From the NCBI RefSeq assembly GCF_005503145.1, contig NZ_SCNV01000044.1, positions 1 to 64,000 of the forward strand: a stretch of DNA of 64,000 nt, read 5' to 3'. The notes under the pieces are model-generated. The model was not told where the DNA came from, ran no database searches, and saw only the letters and a list, made by a program, of their open reading frames with translations. The position numbers were made by a program, and so were the translations under genes. Below are positions 18,571-27,073 of this stretch, one piece after another (the stretch's first letter is position 1; each line of letters begins with the position of its first letter). This DNA is from Burkholderia sp. 4M9327F10 (lineage in GTDB: Bacteria; Pseudomonadota; Gammaproteobacteria; Burkholderiales; Burkholderiaceae).

Positions 18571-19032
18571 CTACAGATCGTCGGTGTCGGGCCGGATCGC
18601 AAATCCGAATGCACCCTGCACTAGCCCGGATTGCGGTCTGGCTTCCGTCTTTCCCCCATCCTTGCGAACATGCTTTGTCTGAGACGTCGCATCCTGCGCC
18701 CGCGATTGCGCCGTGAACACCTTCTCAGCACCGGGCGCGCGTGCACCTGATGCTAGCCGCGCAACACCACCTGCGCTACCGCCTTTCCCGGTCGAGCGCA
18801 GTGCATAGCGAATCGTCCCAGCCGTGATGTCGAGCCCTTGCTGCTGCGCCTGCTCCGCGATCTGCTCCAGCGTATAGCCCTTCGCCTGCGCAGTCCTCAC
18901 GCGCACACGCATGTCCTTCATCGCATCGCGCACCGTCACGCCACGTTCGGTATCCGGCTTCTCCGGCAGCGCGTCGAGTGCGCGACCAAACGCCTCCCAT
19001 TGCGACTTCGTATAGACCTTCGCAACAGGCAT
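18571..19032 (-). CDS. traK: TraK-like relaxosome/oriT-binding protein
   Basis: The 153-residue basic protein has an N-terminal segment with a predicted HTH-like stretch (AKGYTLEQIAEQAQQQGLDITAGTIRYAL, near residues 50-80) and a disordered C-terminus. The layout resembles TraK of IncP plasmids, which wraps oriT DNA. AGGAGGG upstream of the ATG at 19032 fixes the start. It ends 10 bases before the ATPase gene, and the long upstream non-coding region is where oriT would be expected. Confidence 0.6.
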   Translation of the reverse strand: MPVAKVYTKSQWEAFGRALDALPEKPDTERGVTVRDAMKDMRVRVRTAQAKGYTLEQIAEQAQQQGLDITAGTIRYALRSTGKGGSAGGVARLASGARAPGAEKVFTAQSRAQDATSQTKHVRKDGGKTEARPQSGLVQGAFGFAIRPDTDDL

Positions 19033-20369
19033 CGTTACCCTCCTGAACATCGGCTACGCTTCGCTGTGACACCATCGTGCGCACGTCCTGAGCACGCGTC
19101 AACACGGTTTTTGCGCACGACTTGCCCGAGCAGGAACACACCGGCAGCGAAGGGAATGTAGGAGAACAACGCACTTTTTTGCGAATGTGGTGCGCGCGCG
19201 ACACGCTTCACCAACGCATTTAGGAGCGCCGGGGTAGCGCTTGCCGTTCACTCCGGAGACCATCACCTTGACGCCGGATTATGGTTTCAGCTGCATCACA
19301 TGTAGGCATGCAGACTGTACACGCCTAGCCGGGAACTGCTCATGGTGTTTCGCTCTCGTCTGCGCGTTCGATGCTCGCCCCATAGCGCACCGCTTGAATC
19401 GCACCGTCCACATCCTTTCACTCGTTCCGAGCTTTGCATAGGCTCCCAGCACACTCTCTCGTTTTGTATTTTCGTGCGCCGCGCGAAGCGCATCGATCAG
19501 CACATATACCCATTCGAATTTTTGTGAGCACCCAGCGCACGGCAGCGCGCACACTTCACACATTGGGTTCGCCACTGGTTCGCAGTTCATGACGCACTGG
19601 TTGCGCATCCCTTAACACATCGTTTTACGCAATGCGTTGACTCAGACACAACCTCACGTCGCATCGTCATCGCAAGGACAACGCACGCCGTTCTCCACGG
19701 CACGATCGGCCGTTTACTCGAAGGCAGAAACCTCTGCGCACGGGGTTTACTCTGGACCACAAAGAATGCACAGAAAACAAGGGATGGCAGGATTGGCCTC
19801 CGCCGGTTGTGGGCGCCGGCGACGCGCATAAGTTGTTACGGCACCCGCATCGAGTCTAAAAGTACCGGGACGATGACGAATTCTTGCGGCGACTACCGTC
19901 GGCCTCCCACACATCAATATGGGCTTCCCGATACAGGCACGATCGGTCACCACGTTGCCAGGCAAGCGAAGGGCGCGGCACCAGCTGAAGGACCGCGGTC
20001 CAACCACGACACACGAGGTCCCGTACGGCTACCTCATACAACATCAAGCCCCTCGCCACGGCGAAGATCATGAAAAGGCGTGCCAGAGATCCGGGGCAAT
20101 GTTGCGCCGACATTGACCTAGCGATTCTCGCTCCCGAAAATGGCATTCGATCTCTATCGATCGGCGTTGACAGACACGTCATGAGATGCACCATATGTTA
20201 TGTTTCAACTGTGCCGCGGAGGAAATGCTCCGGTGGGCCGGCGGGCAGCGAGAGTTTCGAGGCAGGAGAGATTTGACTTTTCGCTGGCAAGCATTACCGT
20301 CGATTTCGACGACCCAAAACGTCGCAACGCTTTTCGTCAACAGTCTGTTTGAACTACAGCAGCAAAAGC
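19033..20369. other. 1.3-kb non-coding region upstream of traK-like gene
   Basis: No convincing gene is seen here. Reading frames on both strands are short, lack ribosome binding sites and have poor coding character. It is the natural place for oriT and for the traK-traL-traM promoter. The only oriT-like signal I can point to is the site at 19786-19820. A Cys-rich minus-strand frame at 19279-19608 was considered and not accepted. Confidence 0.5.
19786..19820 (-). other. Candidate oriT nic region
   Basis: On the minus strand a GCCGG...CCGGC inverted repeat (19802-19806 with 19816-19820) is followed by GGAGGCCAATCCTGCC. This contains ATCCTG-C as in the MOB-P nic core YATCCTG/Y. It lies about 750 bases upstream of the TraK-like gene. 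The motif is short and could occur by chance. Confidence 0.3.
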
Positions 20370-20826
20370 ATGCAACTGTTCAAAACGGAAGAGGGATCGA
20401 TCTGGATCAGCCAGTTCGCCGTTCCTGACCAGCCTGACGCAATCCTCCTGCTCGACGCTATCAGCTGGGTGTCCCCGGTGGAGTTCACGTCGTTGCTTCG
20501 TCCTAGCATCGAGACGGAGATCGCAAAATCGACGGCCCGGTCGCACTTTTTATCGAGCGCAAGCCACGTAATCTTGGCGGGCATCTCCAACGTTTCTATA
20601 AGGAAAGTCGTACCGGGCCGAGGCGCACTTATGGTGCTGCCCTTCGGCCGGTGGAGAGCATTGGGGCATATGCCCACAAAGTGGGCAGCGAAGGTGTTAT
20701 TGCGACGCTCGCCACCTCGATGGTTCGTGCAAATCCATCGAAGTTTTTTCTTCATCCACAGCCGTCGGACCAGAATCGCGAAAACCGTCGGCCAGAAAAT
20801 CGATTTTTTGACGTCATTGCGTCGAC
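20370..20826 (+). pseudogene. Phosphoribosyltransferase-like (PRTase-CE type) relic, frameshifted
   Basis: An ATG at 20370 opens a frame with WISQFAVPDQPDAILLLDAI and SPVEFTSLLRP. Near 20520, at a run of four A, the match moves to another frame. There it continues with IDGPVALFIERK, then GPRRTYGAALRPVESIGAYA and GSEGVIATLATSMVR, up to about 20780. These features recall the PRTase-CE proteins predicted in bacterial conflict systems. The gene then ends against the ABC transporter gene, losing its C-terminal part. The family call is from memory and tentative. The broken state is clear from the frame switch. Confidence 0.45.
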
Positions 20827-21597
20827 CTATTTCAACGCGCCGCTCAGGAATTGCCGCAGCCGCTCGCTGCGGCAATTGCCGAATACGTCGCCAGGTTTTC
20901 CGCGCTCGTCGACTTTTCCCTGATGCAGGAATACGACTTCAGATGACACTTCACGCGCAAACGTCATTTCATGGGTGACCACTACCATCGTGCGTCCTTC
21001 GCGAGCAAGTTCCTTCATTACCGTCAGCACCTCTCCGACCAGTTCCGGATCGAGCGCGGAGGTTGGTTCGTCGAACAGCAGCACTTCCGGATCAACGGCG
21101 AGCGCCCGCGCGATCGCCACTCTTTGCTGCTGCCCGCCCGACAGATGCGCGGGGTATGCGTTCCCCACTTTCACGGGATCGAGTTTCACCTTGCGCAGTA
21201 CCTCGAATGCACACTCGCGCGCCGCTTCCCTCGAGCGCTTCTGCACGCGCATCGGCGCCATCATGATGTTCTCCAGTACCGTCAGATGTGCCCAAAGGTT
21301 GAAATGCTGGAACACCATTGCGAGCCGCGTGCGCATGCGTTCCAGTTGCCGCCGGTCCGCAGCCGCGAGGCCATGACGGGTCTCCTTCAGCCGGATCGGT
21401 TCGCCGCCTACGGCGATCGTCCCTTCATTCGGCTGCTCCAGCAGATTGATACAGCGCAGCAGCGTGCTCTTGCCCGATCCGCTCGAACCGATGATGCTGA
21501 TCACGTCGCCGCGCACCGCGCGGAGCGAGACGCCTTTCAGCACTTCATGATCGCCGTAGCGCTTGTGAATATTTGTGAGTTCAAGAGCGAACATCAT
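20827..21597 (-). CDS. Polar amino-acid ABC transporter ATP-binding protein
   Basis: This 256-residue ABC ATPase has Walker A GSSGSGKST (near 37), signature LSGGQQQR, Walker B VLLFDEPTSALDPE and the switch His in VVVTHE. The GNC...RFL-type C-terminus is that of the HisP/ArtP/OccP class. GAGGAGGG lies upstream of two consecutive ATGs. It overlaps the permease gene and completes a four-gene importer (ATPase, two permeases, binding protein). A 29-base perfect hairpin lies in its last codons. Confidence 0.93.
   Translation of the reverse strand: MMFALELTNIHKRYGDHEVLKGVSLRAVRGDVISIIGSSGSGKSTLLRCINLLEQPNEGTIAVGGEPIRLKETRHGLAAADRRQLERMRTRLAMVFQHFNLWAHLTVLENIMMAPMRVQKRSREAARECAFEVLRKVKLDPVKVGNAYPAHLSGGQQQRVAIARALAVDPEVLLFDEPTSALDPELVGEVLTVMKELAREGRTMVVVTHEMTFAREVSSEVVFLHQGKVDERGKPGDVFGNCRSERLRQFLSGALK
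20849..20877. repeat. Perfect 12-bp inverted repeat with 5-base loop
   Basis: AATTGCCGCAGC and its exact complement flank CGCTC. The hairpin lies inside the last 15 codons of the ATPase gene, about 20 bases before its stop. There is no T-run after it on either strand, so it is not a typical intrinsic terminator. Confidence 0.85.
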
Positions 21598-22396
21598 TGC
21601 CCTCCTCTGCGTTGAATGGGTGGGTGGACAACAGCGCGTCGCGCTTGCCGAAACGGCGGCGCAGTCGGGATTCGCGAGTGCCGGCGGTCTGGCGCGGACG
21701 CAGATGAACGAGCCAGCGCCGCTCGGCGAAACGGAATATCTGCAGCAGAGCTAACGTACACAGGCCATACAGCACAAGCGCCGCGATGTAGGGTTCGTAA
21801 GGTGCGGCGTAGCGCATGCTGACGGCGCGCGCGGTACCCGCAAGGTCGAGCAACGTGATCGCGGACGCGAGGGCGGTGCCATGAAGCGTAAAGATCACCT
21901 CGTTGCTATAGGCAGGCAATGCGCGGCGCAATGCACCCGGCAACAGCACAAAGCGCAGGCGAACCCAGCCGCTCATGCCAAACGCGGCGGCGGCTTCGAG
22001 TTCACCTGCGGCCGTGGTTCTCAGTGCGCCGGCAATGATTTCGCACGTATAGGCAGCGGTATTCAGGCCAAATGCTACCCATGCGCAGACGTAAGCTTCA
22101 CGCAGAAAAACCCATAGCCAGCTCTGCCTGACGAACTCGACTTCGGCGAGGCCGTAATAGATTACATACATCTGCACCAGCAAAGGTGTGCCGCGAAAAA
22201 CGTAGGTGAAAAACTGCACGGGGCCGGAAATCCAGCGCTTTCGCGAGGCGCGCATCACCGCCAGCGGCAAGGCCAGCAACAAACCGGACAGAACCGATAA
22301 CAGCAGCAATTGGAGCGTCAGCAACAGGCCGGTCGTCGCCGTCCCGTCGGTCCATAGAAACAGTCGAATATTGTCGAAAACGATGCCGAAGTTCAC
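21581..22396 (-). CDS. Amino-acid ABC transporter permease (HisM-like)
   Basis: This 271-residue inner-membrane permease has about five hydrophobic segments, the HAAT-class opening, and the EAA loop (GELEAAAAFGMSGWVRLRFVLLPGALRRALP). A GTG start at 22396 is favoured. It has GAGGTGG upstream and overlaps the stop of the preceding permease, while the longer ATG frame would overlap that gene by 61 bases. It pairs with the HisQ-like permease to form the channel. Confidence 0.9.
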   Translation of the reverse strand: MNFGIVFDNIRLFLWTDGTATTGLLLTLQLLLLSVLSGLLLALPLAVMRASRKRWISGPVQFFTYVFRGTPLLVQMYVIYYGLAEVEFVRQSWLWVFLREAYVCAWVAFGLNTAAYTCEIIAGALRTTAAGELEAAAAFGMSGWVRLRFVLLPGALRRALPAYSNEVIFTLHGTALASAITLLDLAGTARAVSMRYAAPYEPYIAALVLYGLCTLALLQIFRFAERRWLVHLRPRQTAGTRESRLRRRFGKRDALLSTHPFNAEEGNDVRS

Positions 22397-23082
22397 AGTG
22401 CCACCTCGCGCGTGCCCATCGAATAGCGGTGCGTCAGACCTCGCAACAGCCACAGCGATAGCGTTGTGATGGCGAGATAGACCGCACCCGCCACGCAGAA
22501 AAACAGCAACACATGGTGCGTGGCGCGGCCCGCCGCAGAGGAAAGAAACACGAGTTCGTTGAGGCTTACCATCGACGTGATCGCCGAGGCCTTGACGAGC
22601 ACGAGCCAGTTATTGCTCAAGCCCGGAAGCGCGAAGCGCATCATTTGCGGAAACAGAATGCGCATCGCGACCGTCGAGCGCGTCAAACCGAACGCGTAAC
22701 CGGCTTCGAGCTGGCCAGGGGCCACCGCGAGGAAGGCGCCGCGAAACGTCTCGGCCAAGTAGCCGCCGTAGATGAGACCGAGAATTGTGACGCTTGCCGC
22801 GAACGAATCGATGTCGATGCCGCGGCCCGGGGCGAACGCATTGACAAGCTGATTGAGTGCCGCCTGGCCTCCATAGTAAAGAAACAGTAGCCAGACGAAG
22901 TCGGGGGCGCTGCGCGTCAGCCCCGTGTAGCCGCTTGCACAGACACGTAGCATCGCGTAACGCGACGTCTTCGCCAGCGCCGCCGTCAATCCGAGCATGA
23001 CCGCTACCAGCAGCGAGCCGAACGCGACTTTCATCGTCACGATCGCTCCAACGAAAATTGCGTTCGCATAACCGTAAAGCAT
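22393..23082 (-). CDS. Amino-acid ABC transporter permease (HisQ-like)
   Basis: This 229-residue permease has membrane segments across its length and the EAA loop near residue 130 (GQLEAGYAFGLTRSTVAMRILFPQMMRFALP). Its stop overlaps the start of the second permease, so the two are translationally coupled. Pairs of this class import basic amino acids or opines. The binding-protein gene lies 145 bases upstream. Confidence 0.92.
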   Translation of the reverse strand: MLYGYANAIFVGAIVTMKVAFGSLLVAVMLGLTAALAKTSRYAMLRVCASGYTGLTRSAPDFVWLLFLYYGGQAALNQLVNAFAPGRGIDIDSFAASVTILGLIYGGYLAETFRGAFLAVAPGQLEAGYAFGLTRSTVAMRILFPQMMRFALPGLSNNWLVLVKASAITSMVSLNELVFLSSAAGRATHHVLLFFCVAGAVYLAITTLSLWLLRGLTHRYSMGTREVAL

Positions 23083-23227
23083 GAATCGTCTCCATGACCT
23101 ATGTTTTACCTAGTCATCCTCAGGTCGTTCGCCAGCGATGTCCGTAGACGAACATCGCCGCCCGCAACGGAGGGCACGTCACGTTGCCTTGCCGGGTTGT
23201 CCCGCAAGGAAACGCGCCGCCGCGATC

Positions 23228-24013
23228 TCAGTTGCCGGTATAGATGTCGAAGTTGAAATACTTTTTGGCGATCCGGGCGTATTCGCCGCTCGCACGAACC
23301 TGTGCGAGTGCTTTGTCGAGTTGTTCAACGAGATCGGCATCCTCCTTGCGGACGCCGATGCCTATGCCGTCGCCGAAGTACTTCGGATCGGCGACGGCCG
23401 CGCCAGCGAACGCAAAGCCCGCGCCCTGCGGCATGTTCAGAAAACCCGAGGCCGCCAGCGGGGTATCCTGCAACGCGGTGTCGATCCGCCCGCTGCGCAG
23501 ATCTGCAAACACTTCGTCCTGGGTCGGATAGGACACGACTGTCGCGCCGGCTGGTGCAAGAACCGCGTTCGCGAACGTCTCGTGAGGCGTCGAGCGCTGC
23601 ACGCCGACGCGCTTGCCTGCCAGCGAGGCGGGCTTCGATGCGTCGTAGGGCGCGCCCGCTTTCGCGACAAGGCGCGCGCTGGCCGCATAGTATTTGTCAG
23701 TGAATGCGATCTTCTCGCGGCGCTCGTTGGTGATGGTCATCGACGACATGATGGTGTCGAACTTGCGGCTCATCAGCGCGGGAATCATACCGTCCCAGTC
23801 CTGCACGACCCAGGTGCAATGTGCATGCAACTGAGCGCATAGCGCGTTGCCGATATCGACGTCGAAGCCTTTGGGTTTGCCATCGGTTCCCATCTCGTTG
23901 AACGGCGGATAAGCGCCTTCAACGCCCATACGGATATCGGTCCAGGTTTTCGCCTGCGACACGGCCGATGCGCACACGAGCGCAATGGCACAAATCAACT
24001 GAAGCTTTTTCAT
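23228..24013 (-). CDS. Periplasmic basic-amino-acid/opine-type binding protein
   Basis: The 261-residue family 3 binding protein has a clear signal peptide (MKKLQLICAIALVCASAVSQA, with cleavage after AQA-like SQA). The mature part carries GVEGAYPPFNEM and GFDVDIGNALC, the hallmark first-lobe motifs of lysine/arginine/ornithine-type binders. The start at 24013 places the signal peptide at the N-terminus. It is first in the importer set and lies just after the aminotransferase gene. Confidence 0.92.
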   Translation of the reverse strand: MKKLQLICAIALVCASAVSQAKTWTDIRMGVEGAYPPFNEMGTDGKPKGFDVDIGNALCAQLHAHCTWVVQDWDGMIPALMSRKFDTIMSSMTITNERREKIAFTDKYYAASARLVAKAGAPYDASKPASLAGKRVGVQRSTPHETFANAVLAPAGATVVSYPTQDEVFADLRSGRIDTALQDTPLAASGFLNMPQGAGFAFAGAAVADPKYFGDGIGIGVRKEDADLVEQLDKALAQVRASGEYARIAKKYFNFDIYTGN

Positions 24014-24089
24014 TTCGGGGACTCGCTGGAAAAGAGGCTCCGGCCGTGCTGCCGCACGGCGCGAAGCGCAGTGAATCGACAACTTCGGC

Positions 24090-25409
24090 TTATAGGACTG
24101 CTTTCAGGGACTGCTCGATAATCGTCATGGCCTCGTCCGCGATCGGCTTCGTCACGGTCAATGGCGGCATCAGACGCAACGTGCTCGCACCGCACGACAG
24201 CAACAGCACTCCATTGCGCCACGCCTGCGTAAGCAACCGGTCCGTCATCTCTTTCGCGGGTGTGCGCGCGGTACGGCCCTGGATCAGCTCCACGCCGATC
24301 ATCAATCCCTTGCCGCGAACCTCGCCGATCACATCCGGATACCGCGACTGCAACTCCAGCAGCCGCTCGGTCATGTAAGCGCCCATCGTCGCGGCGTTCT
24401 GCATCAGGCCGCCCCGCACGAGCTCCAGCGTGGCCGACGCAGCAGCGCAGCAGACCGGGTTGCCGCCATACGTATTGCCGTGCGCGCCGCGCTTCCACTT
24501 CTCCATGATCGAACGCTTCGCGACCACGAGACCGATCGGCATGCCCGACCCCACGCCTTTCGCCATCGTCACGATGTCCGGTTGCACGCCCCAGTGCTCG
24601 CACGCAAACATCTTGCCGGTGCGCCCCGCGCCTGCCTGCACCTCATCGGCAATCAGCAGAATGCCGTGGCGGTCGCACAGTGCGCGCAGACCCGGCAGAA
24701 AACTCTCCGGAGGCACTAGGTAGCCTCCCTCGCCCTGAATCGGCTCGACCAGAATGCCGGCGACTTCGTTGGCGGGCACGTTGCTCTGGAACAGTACGTT
24801 TTCGATGTAGTCGAGCACCGCCTTGCCTTGATCCTCTCCCGAGAGCAATGGGCGATACGTGTTCGGATACGGCACGTGCGTGACGCCCGGCATCGCTGGG
24901 AAAAATCCGGCCTGCTGCGAATACTTGCTCGCAGTGAATGCAAGCGAGCCCATCGTGCGTCCGTGGAAGCCGCCGATAAAACCGATGAAGCGCTGCCGGC
25001 CGCTCGTACTGCGCGCGAGCTTGAGCGCGCCCTCGACCGCCTCCGTTCCCGAGTTGCAGAAGAATGTCATGGCCGGCTCTTCGAACGGTGCGATTTCCGC
25101 GACGAGCTCTGCAAGACGGATCTGCTCTTCGTGCCAGTAGTCGGACGAGATGTGAAGGAATTGCTCCGTCGCGGTCCTGATCGCTGCGACTACCGACGGA
25201 TGCGCATGTCCCGTCGAACAGACCGCGATACCCGCGGCAAAGTCGATGAACCGGTTGCCGTCCACGTCCCACACTTCCGTGTCGCGGCCGTGGCTCATCA
25301 CGAACGGGTAGTCGCGCGGATAGGAAGGCGACACGACCCGCCGGTCGCGTTCCAGCATCGCCTGCGCGTTGGGGCCCGGCAATTCGGTTCTGATGTGTTG
25401 GTTTCTCAT
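24090..25409 (-). CDS. gabT: Class III aminotransferase, 4-aminobutyrate/ornithine type
   Basis: This 439-residue enzyme has GTEAVEGALKLAR near residue 117, the PLP-contact LLIADEVQAGAGRTG and the Schiff-base Lys in VTMAKGVGSGMP. It matches the GabT group that moves the amino group of GABA, 5-aminovalerate or similar omega-amino acids to 2-oxoglutarate. It lies between an importer and an aldehyde dehydrogenase, which would oxidise the resulting semialdehyde. Exact substrate is not resolved. Confidence 0.87.
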   Translation of the reverse strand: MRNQHIRTELPGPNAQAMLERDRRVVSPSYPRDYPFVMSHGRDTEVWDVDGNRFIDFAAGIAVCSTGHAHPSVVAAIRTATEQFLHISSDYWHEEQIRLAELVAEIAPFEEPAMTFFCNSGTEAVEGALKLARSTSGRQRFIGFIGGFHGRTMGSLAFTASKYSQQAGFFPAMPGVTHVPYPNTYRPLLSGEDQGKAVLDYIENVLFQSNVPANEVAGILVEPIQGEGGYLVPPESFLPGLRALCDRHGILLIADEVQAGAGRTGKMFACEHWGVQPDIVTMAKGVGSGMPIGLVVAKRSIMEKWKRGAHGNTYGGNPVCCAAASATLELVRGGLMQNAATMGAYMTERLLELQSRYPDVIGEVRGKGLMIGVELIQGRTARTPAKEMTDRLLTQAWRNGVLLLSCGASTLRLMPPLTVTKPIADEAMTIIEQSLKAVL

Positions 25410-25494
25410 ATCGGTTACCTGTCAAAGTCTGGGCCGTCGTCGGCCCGTTCTGTACAAATCACGCCCGCCGGGCGTGTTGTCCGCACATCCTGCT

Positions 25495-27072
25495 TCACGG
25501 AACGATGCGGGTCTGCGATTGCTCACGCATGTAAAGCGGCAGGTAGTAGCGCGAGGCAATCGCCTTGCCGGTACTACCGGATCCCTTCCAGCCGCCGAAC
25601 GGCTGATAGCCGGGCCATGCACCGGTGGTCGCGCCTTGTGGACGGTTCGCGTAGGTCACGCCCGCTTCGACGTGGTCGAAGAACCACTGCACCTCCTGTT
25701 CCGCGCCATAGAAACCCGCGCTCAGGCCGAAGTCGCTGGCATTCACGAGTGCCATGGCTTCGTCCTTGCTGGATACGCGGCCGACCATCGCGATCGGCAC
25801 GAACATTTCGACTTGCCAGAGCGGATGATCGAGTGGCGCTTCGGCGAGCGTCGGCGCGCAGAAAAAGCCAGCCGACGCGTTGTGTTCCCCCAGCGTTCCT
25901 CCCCCAGCGACGATCCGTGCGCCGTGTTTGCGCAGCATCTGGCAGTACTTGGGGAATGCGTCATGCGCCCGGCGCGTGGTCACGGGTCCGATCCACGTCT
26001 TTTCCAGCTGCGGCACGCCGATCGAAATAGTCTCGATTTCGCGCTGCAAAGCCACGATCAACGCATCGGCAACGGCGTTGTCGACATAGATGCGCGACAA
26101 CGCGGAGCACTTCTGCCCTGACATGCCGAACGCCGAGCGAACGATGCCCTGTGCAGCAGCGGCAAGGTCGGCGCCTGCCGTGACGATGACCGCATTCTTG
26201 CCGCCCATCTCGGCAATGCAGGGCCGGGGCACCTTGCGCGCCATCTGGCTGCGCGCGATATGCATGCCCGCCGTATACGAACCCGTGAAAGTCACGCCGT
26301 CGATACCATCGTGTTGAATCAGCGCTTCGCCGACGGGCTGCCCGTCTCCCACCAGATAATTGAACACGCCTGTAGGCACGCCCGCATCCTGCAGGCACTC
26401 AGCGAGCAACACACCGGCCCAGGGTGTATCGATCGCGCCTTTGAGTACTACGGTATTGCCCGTTACCAGCGCGGCTGCGGTCGGTCCGCCCGCCAGCGCG
26501 AATGGAAAATTGAACGGCGCGATGACAGCCCAGACCCCATAGGGTTTCATTACACTGCGGTTGCGACTCGTCGCGTCAGGAAGCGGGTCATCCGGCAATG
26601 CGTGGTCGAAACCGCGGTTGTCCTCCATCGCCTGCGCGTACAGATCGAAAAATTCAGCGACTTCCGCGACCTCGCCCAGCGCTTCCATCCGGTTCTTGCC
26701 GACCTCCAGCGACACGGCAGCGGCAATCGAATAAAGACGCTCTTCAACAATGCGCGCGACCCGGCGCAGCAACGCGATTCGTTCCGCCACGGGTGTCGCC
26801 CGCCAAGCAGGCAGCGCGCGCCGGGCGGCCGCTACCGCGGCGTCGACGTCGCTGCAATCGGCAACGGCGAACTCGCCCAGAATCCTGCTGCGGTCGGCCG
26901 GATCGCGGGTGGTGACCCGCTCCTTACCCGCAACCCACTGGCCGTCGATCAGCATCCGGCCGTACTGCTTGCGAGGCGTCTCCTGCAGCGCGCTTACCGC
27001 CTGCGCGAAACGCTCGTGCACCTCGCGCGGCGGCGCGAACATCGTCGAATAAGTGAGCTTGAAATCGCTCAT
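25495..27072 (-). CDS. Aldehyde dehydrogenase, P5C-dehydrogenase-like
   Basis: This 525-residue ALDH has Asn of IAPFNFP, FTGSYTAG, the general-base Glu in AEMGGKNAV and the catalytic Cys in GQKCSALSR. Length and the GQKCSA context match the RocA/PutA-type L-glutamate gamma-semialdehyde dehydrogenases. GAGGAGG precedes the ATG. It starts two bases after the upstream aminotransferase stop, so the two are co-translated, and the predicted step is oxidation of a semialdehyde made by one of the aminotransferases. Confidence 0.87.
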   Translation of the reverse strand: MSDFKLTYSTMFAPPREVHERFAQAVSALQETPRKQYGRMLIDGQWVAGKERVTTRDPADRSRILGEFAVADCSDVDAAVAAARRALPAWRATPVAERIALLRRVARIVEERLYSIAAAVSLEVGKNRMEALGEVAEVAEFFDLYAQAMEDNRGFDHALPDDPLPDATSRNRSVMKPYGVWAVIAPFNFPFALAGGPTAAALVTGNTVVLKGAIDTPWAGVLLAECLQDAGVPTGVFNYLVGDGQPVGEALIQHDGIDGVTFTGSYTAGMHIARSQMARKVPRPCIAEMGGKNAVIVTAGADLAAAAQGIVRSAFGMSGQKCSALSRIYVDNAVADALIVALQREIETISIGVPQLEKTWIGPVTTRRAHDAFPKYCQMLRKHGARIVAGGGTLGEHNASAGFFCAPTLAEAPLDHPLWQVEMFVPIAMVGRVSSKDEAMALVNASDFGLSAGFYGAEQEVQWFFDHVEAGVTYANRPQGATTGAWPGYQPFGGWKGSGSTGKAIASRYYLPLYMREQSQTRIVP

Positions 27073-27073
27073 G

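Noticed and set aside
19279..19608. Minus-strand 109-codon frame with CEVCALPCAGC
   Set aside because: The Cys cluster is tempting, but there is no ribosome site, no family match and poor coding character in the probable oriT region.
20866..20880. Intrinsic terminator for the ABC operon
   Set aside because: The hairpin is perfect but lies inside the coding sequence before the stop and has no following T-run.
23138..23842. 234-codon plus-strand frame over the binding-protein gene
   Set aside because: It is antisense to a binding protein with a signal peptide and family motifs.
24828..26030. 400-codon plus-strand frame across the aminotransferase and aldehyde dehydrogenase genes
   Set aside because: It spans two well-supported minus-strand genes and resembles no family.
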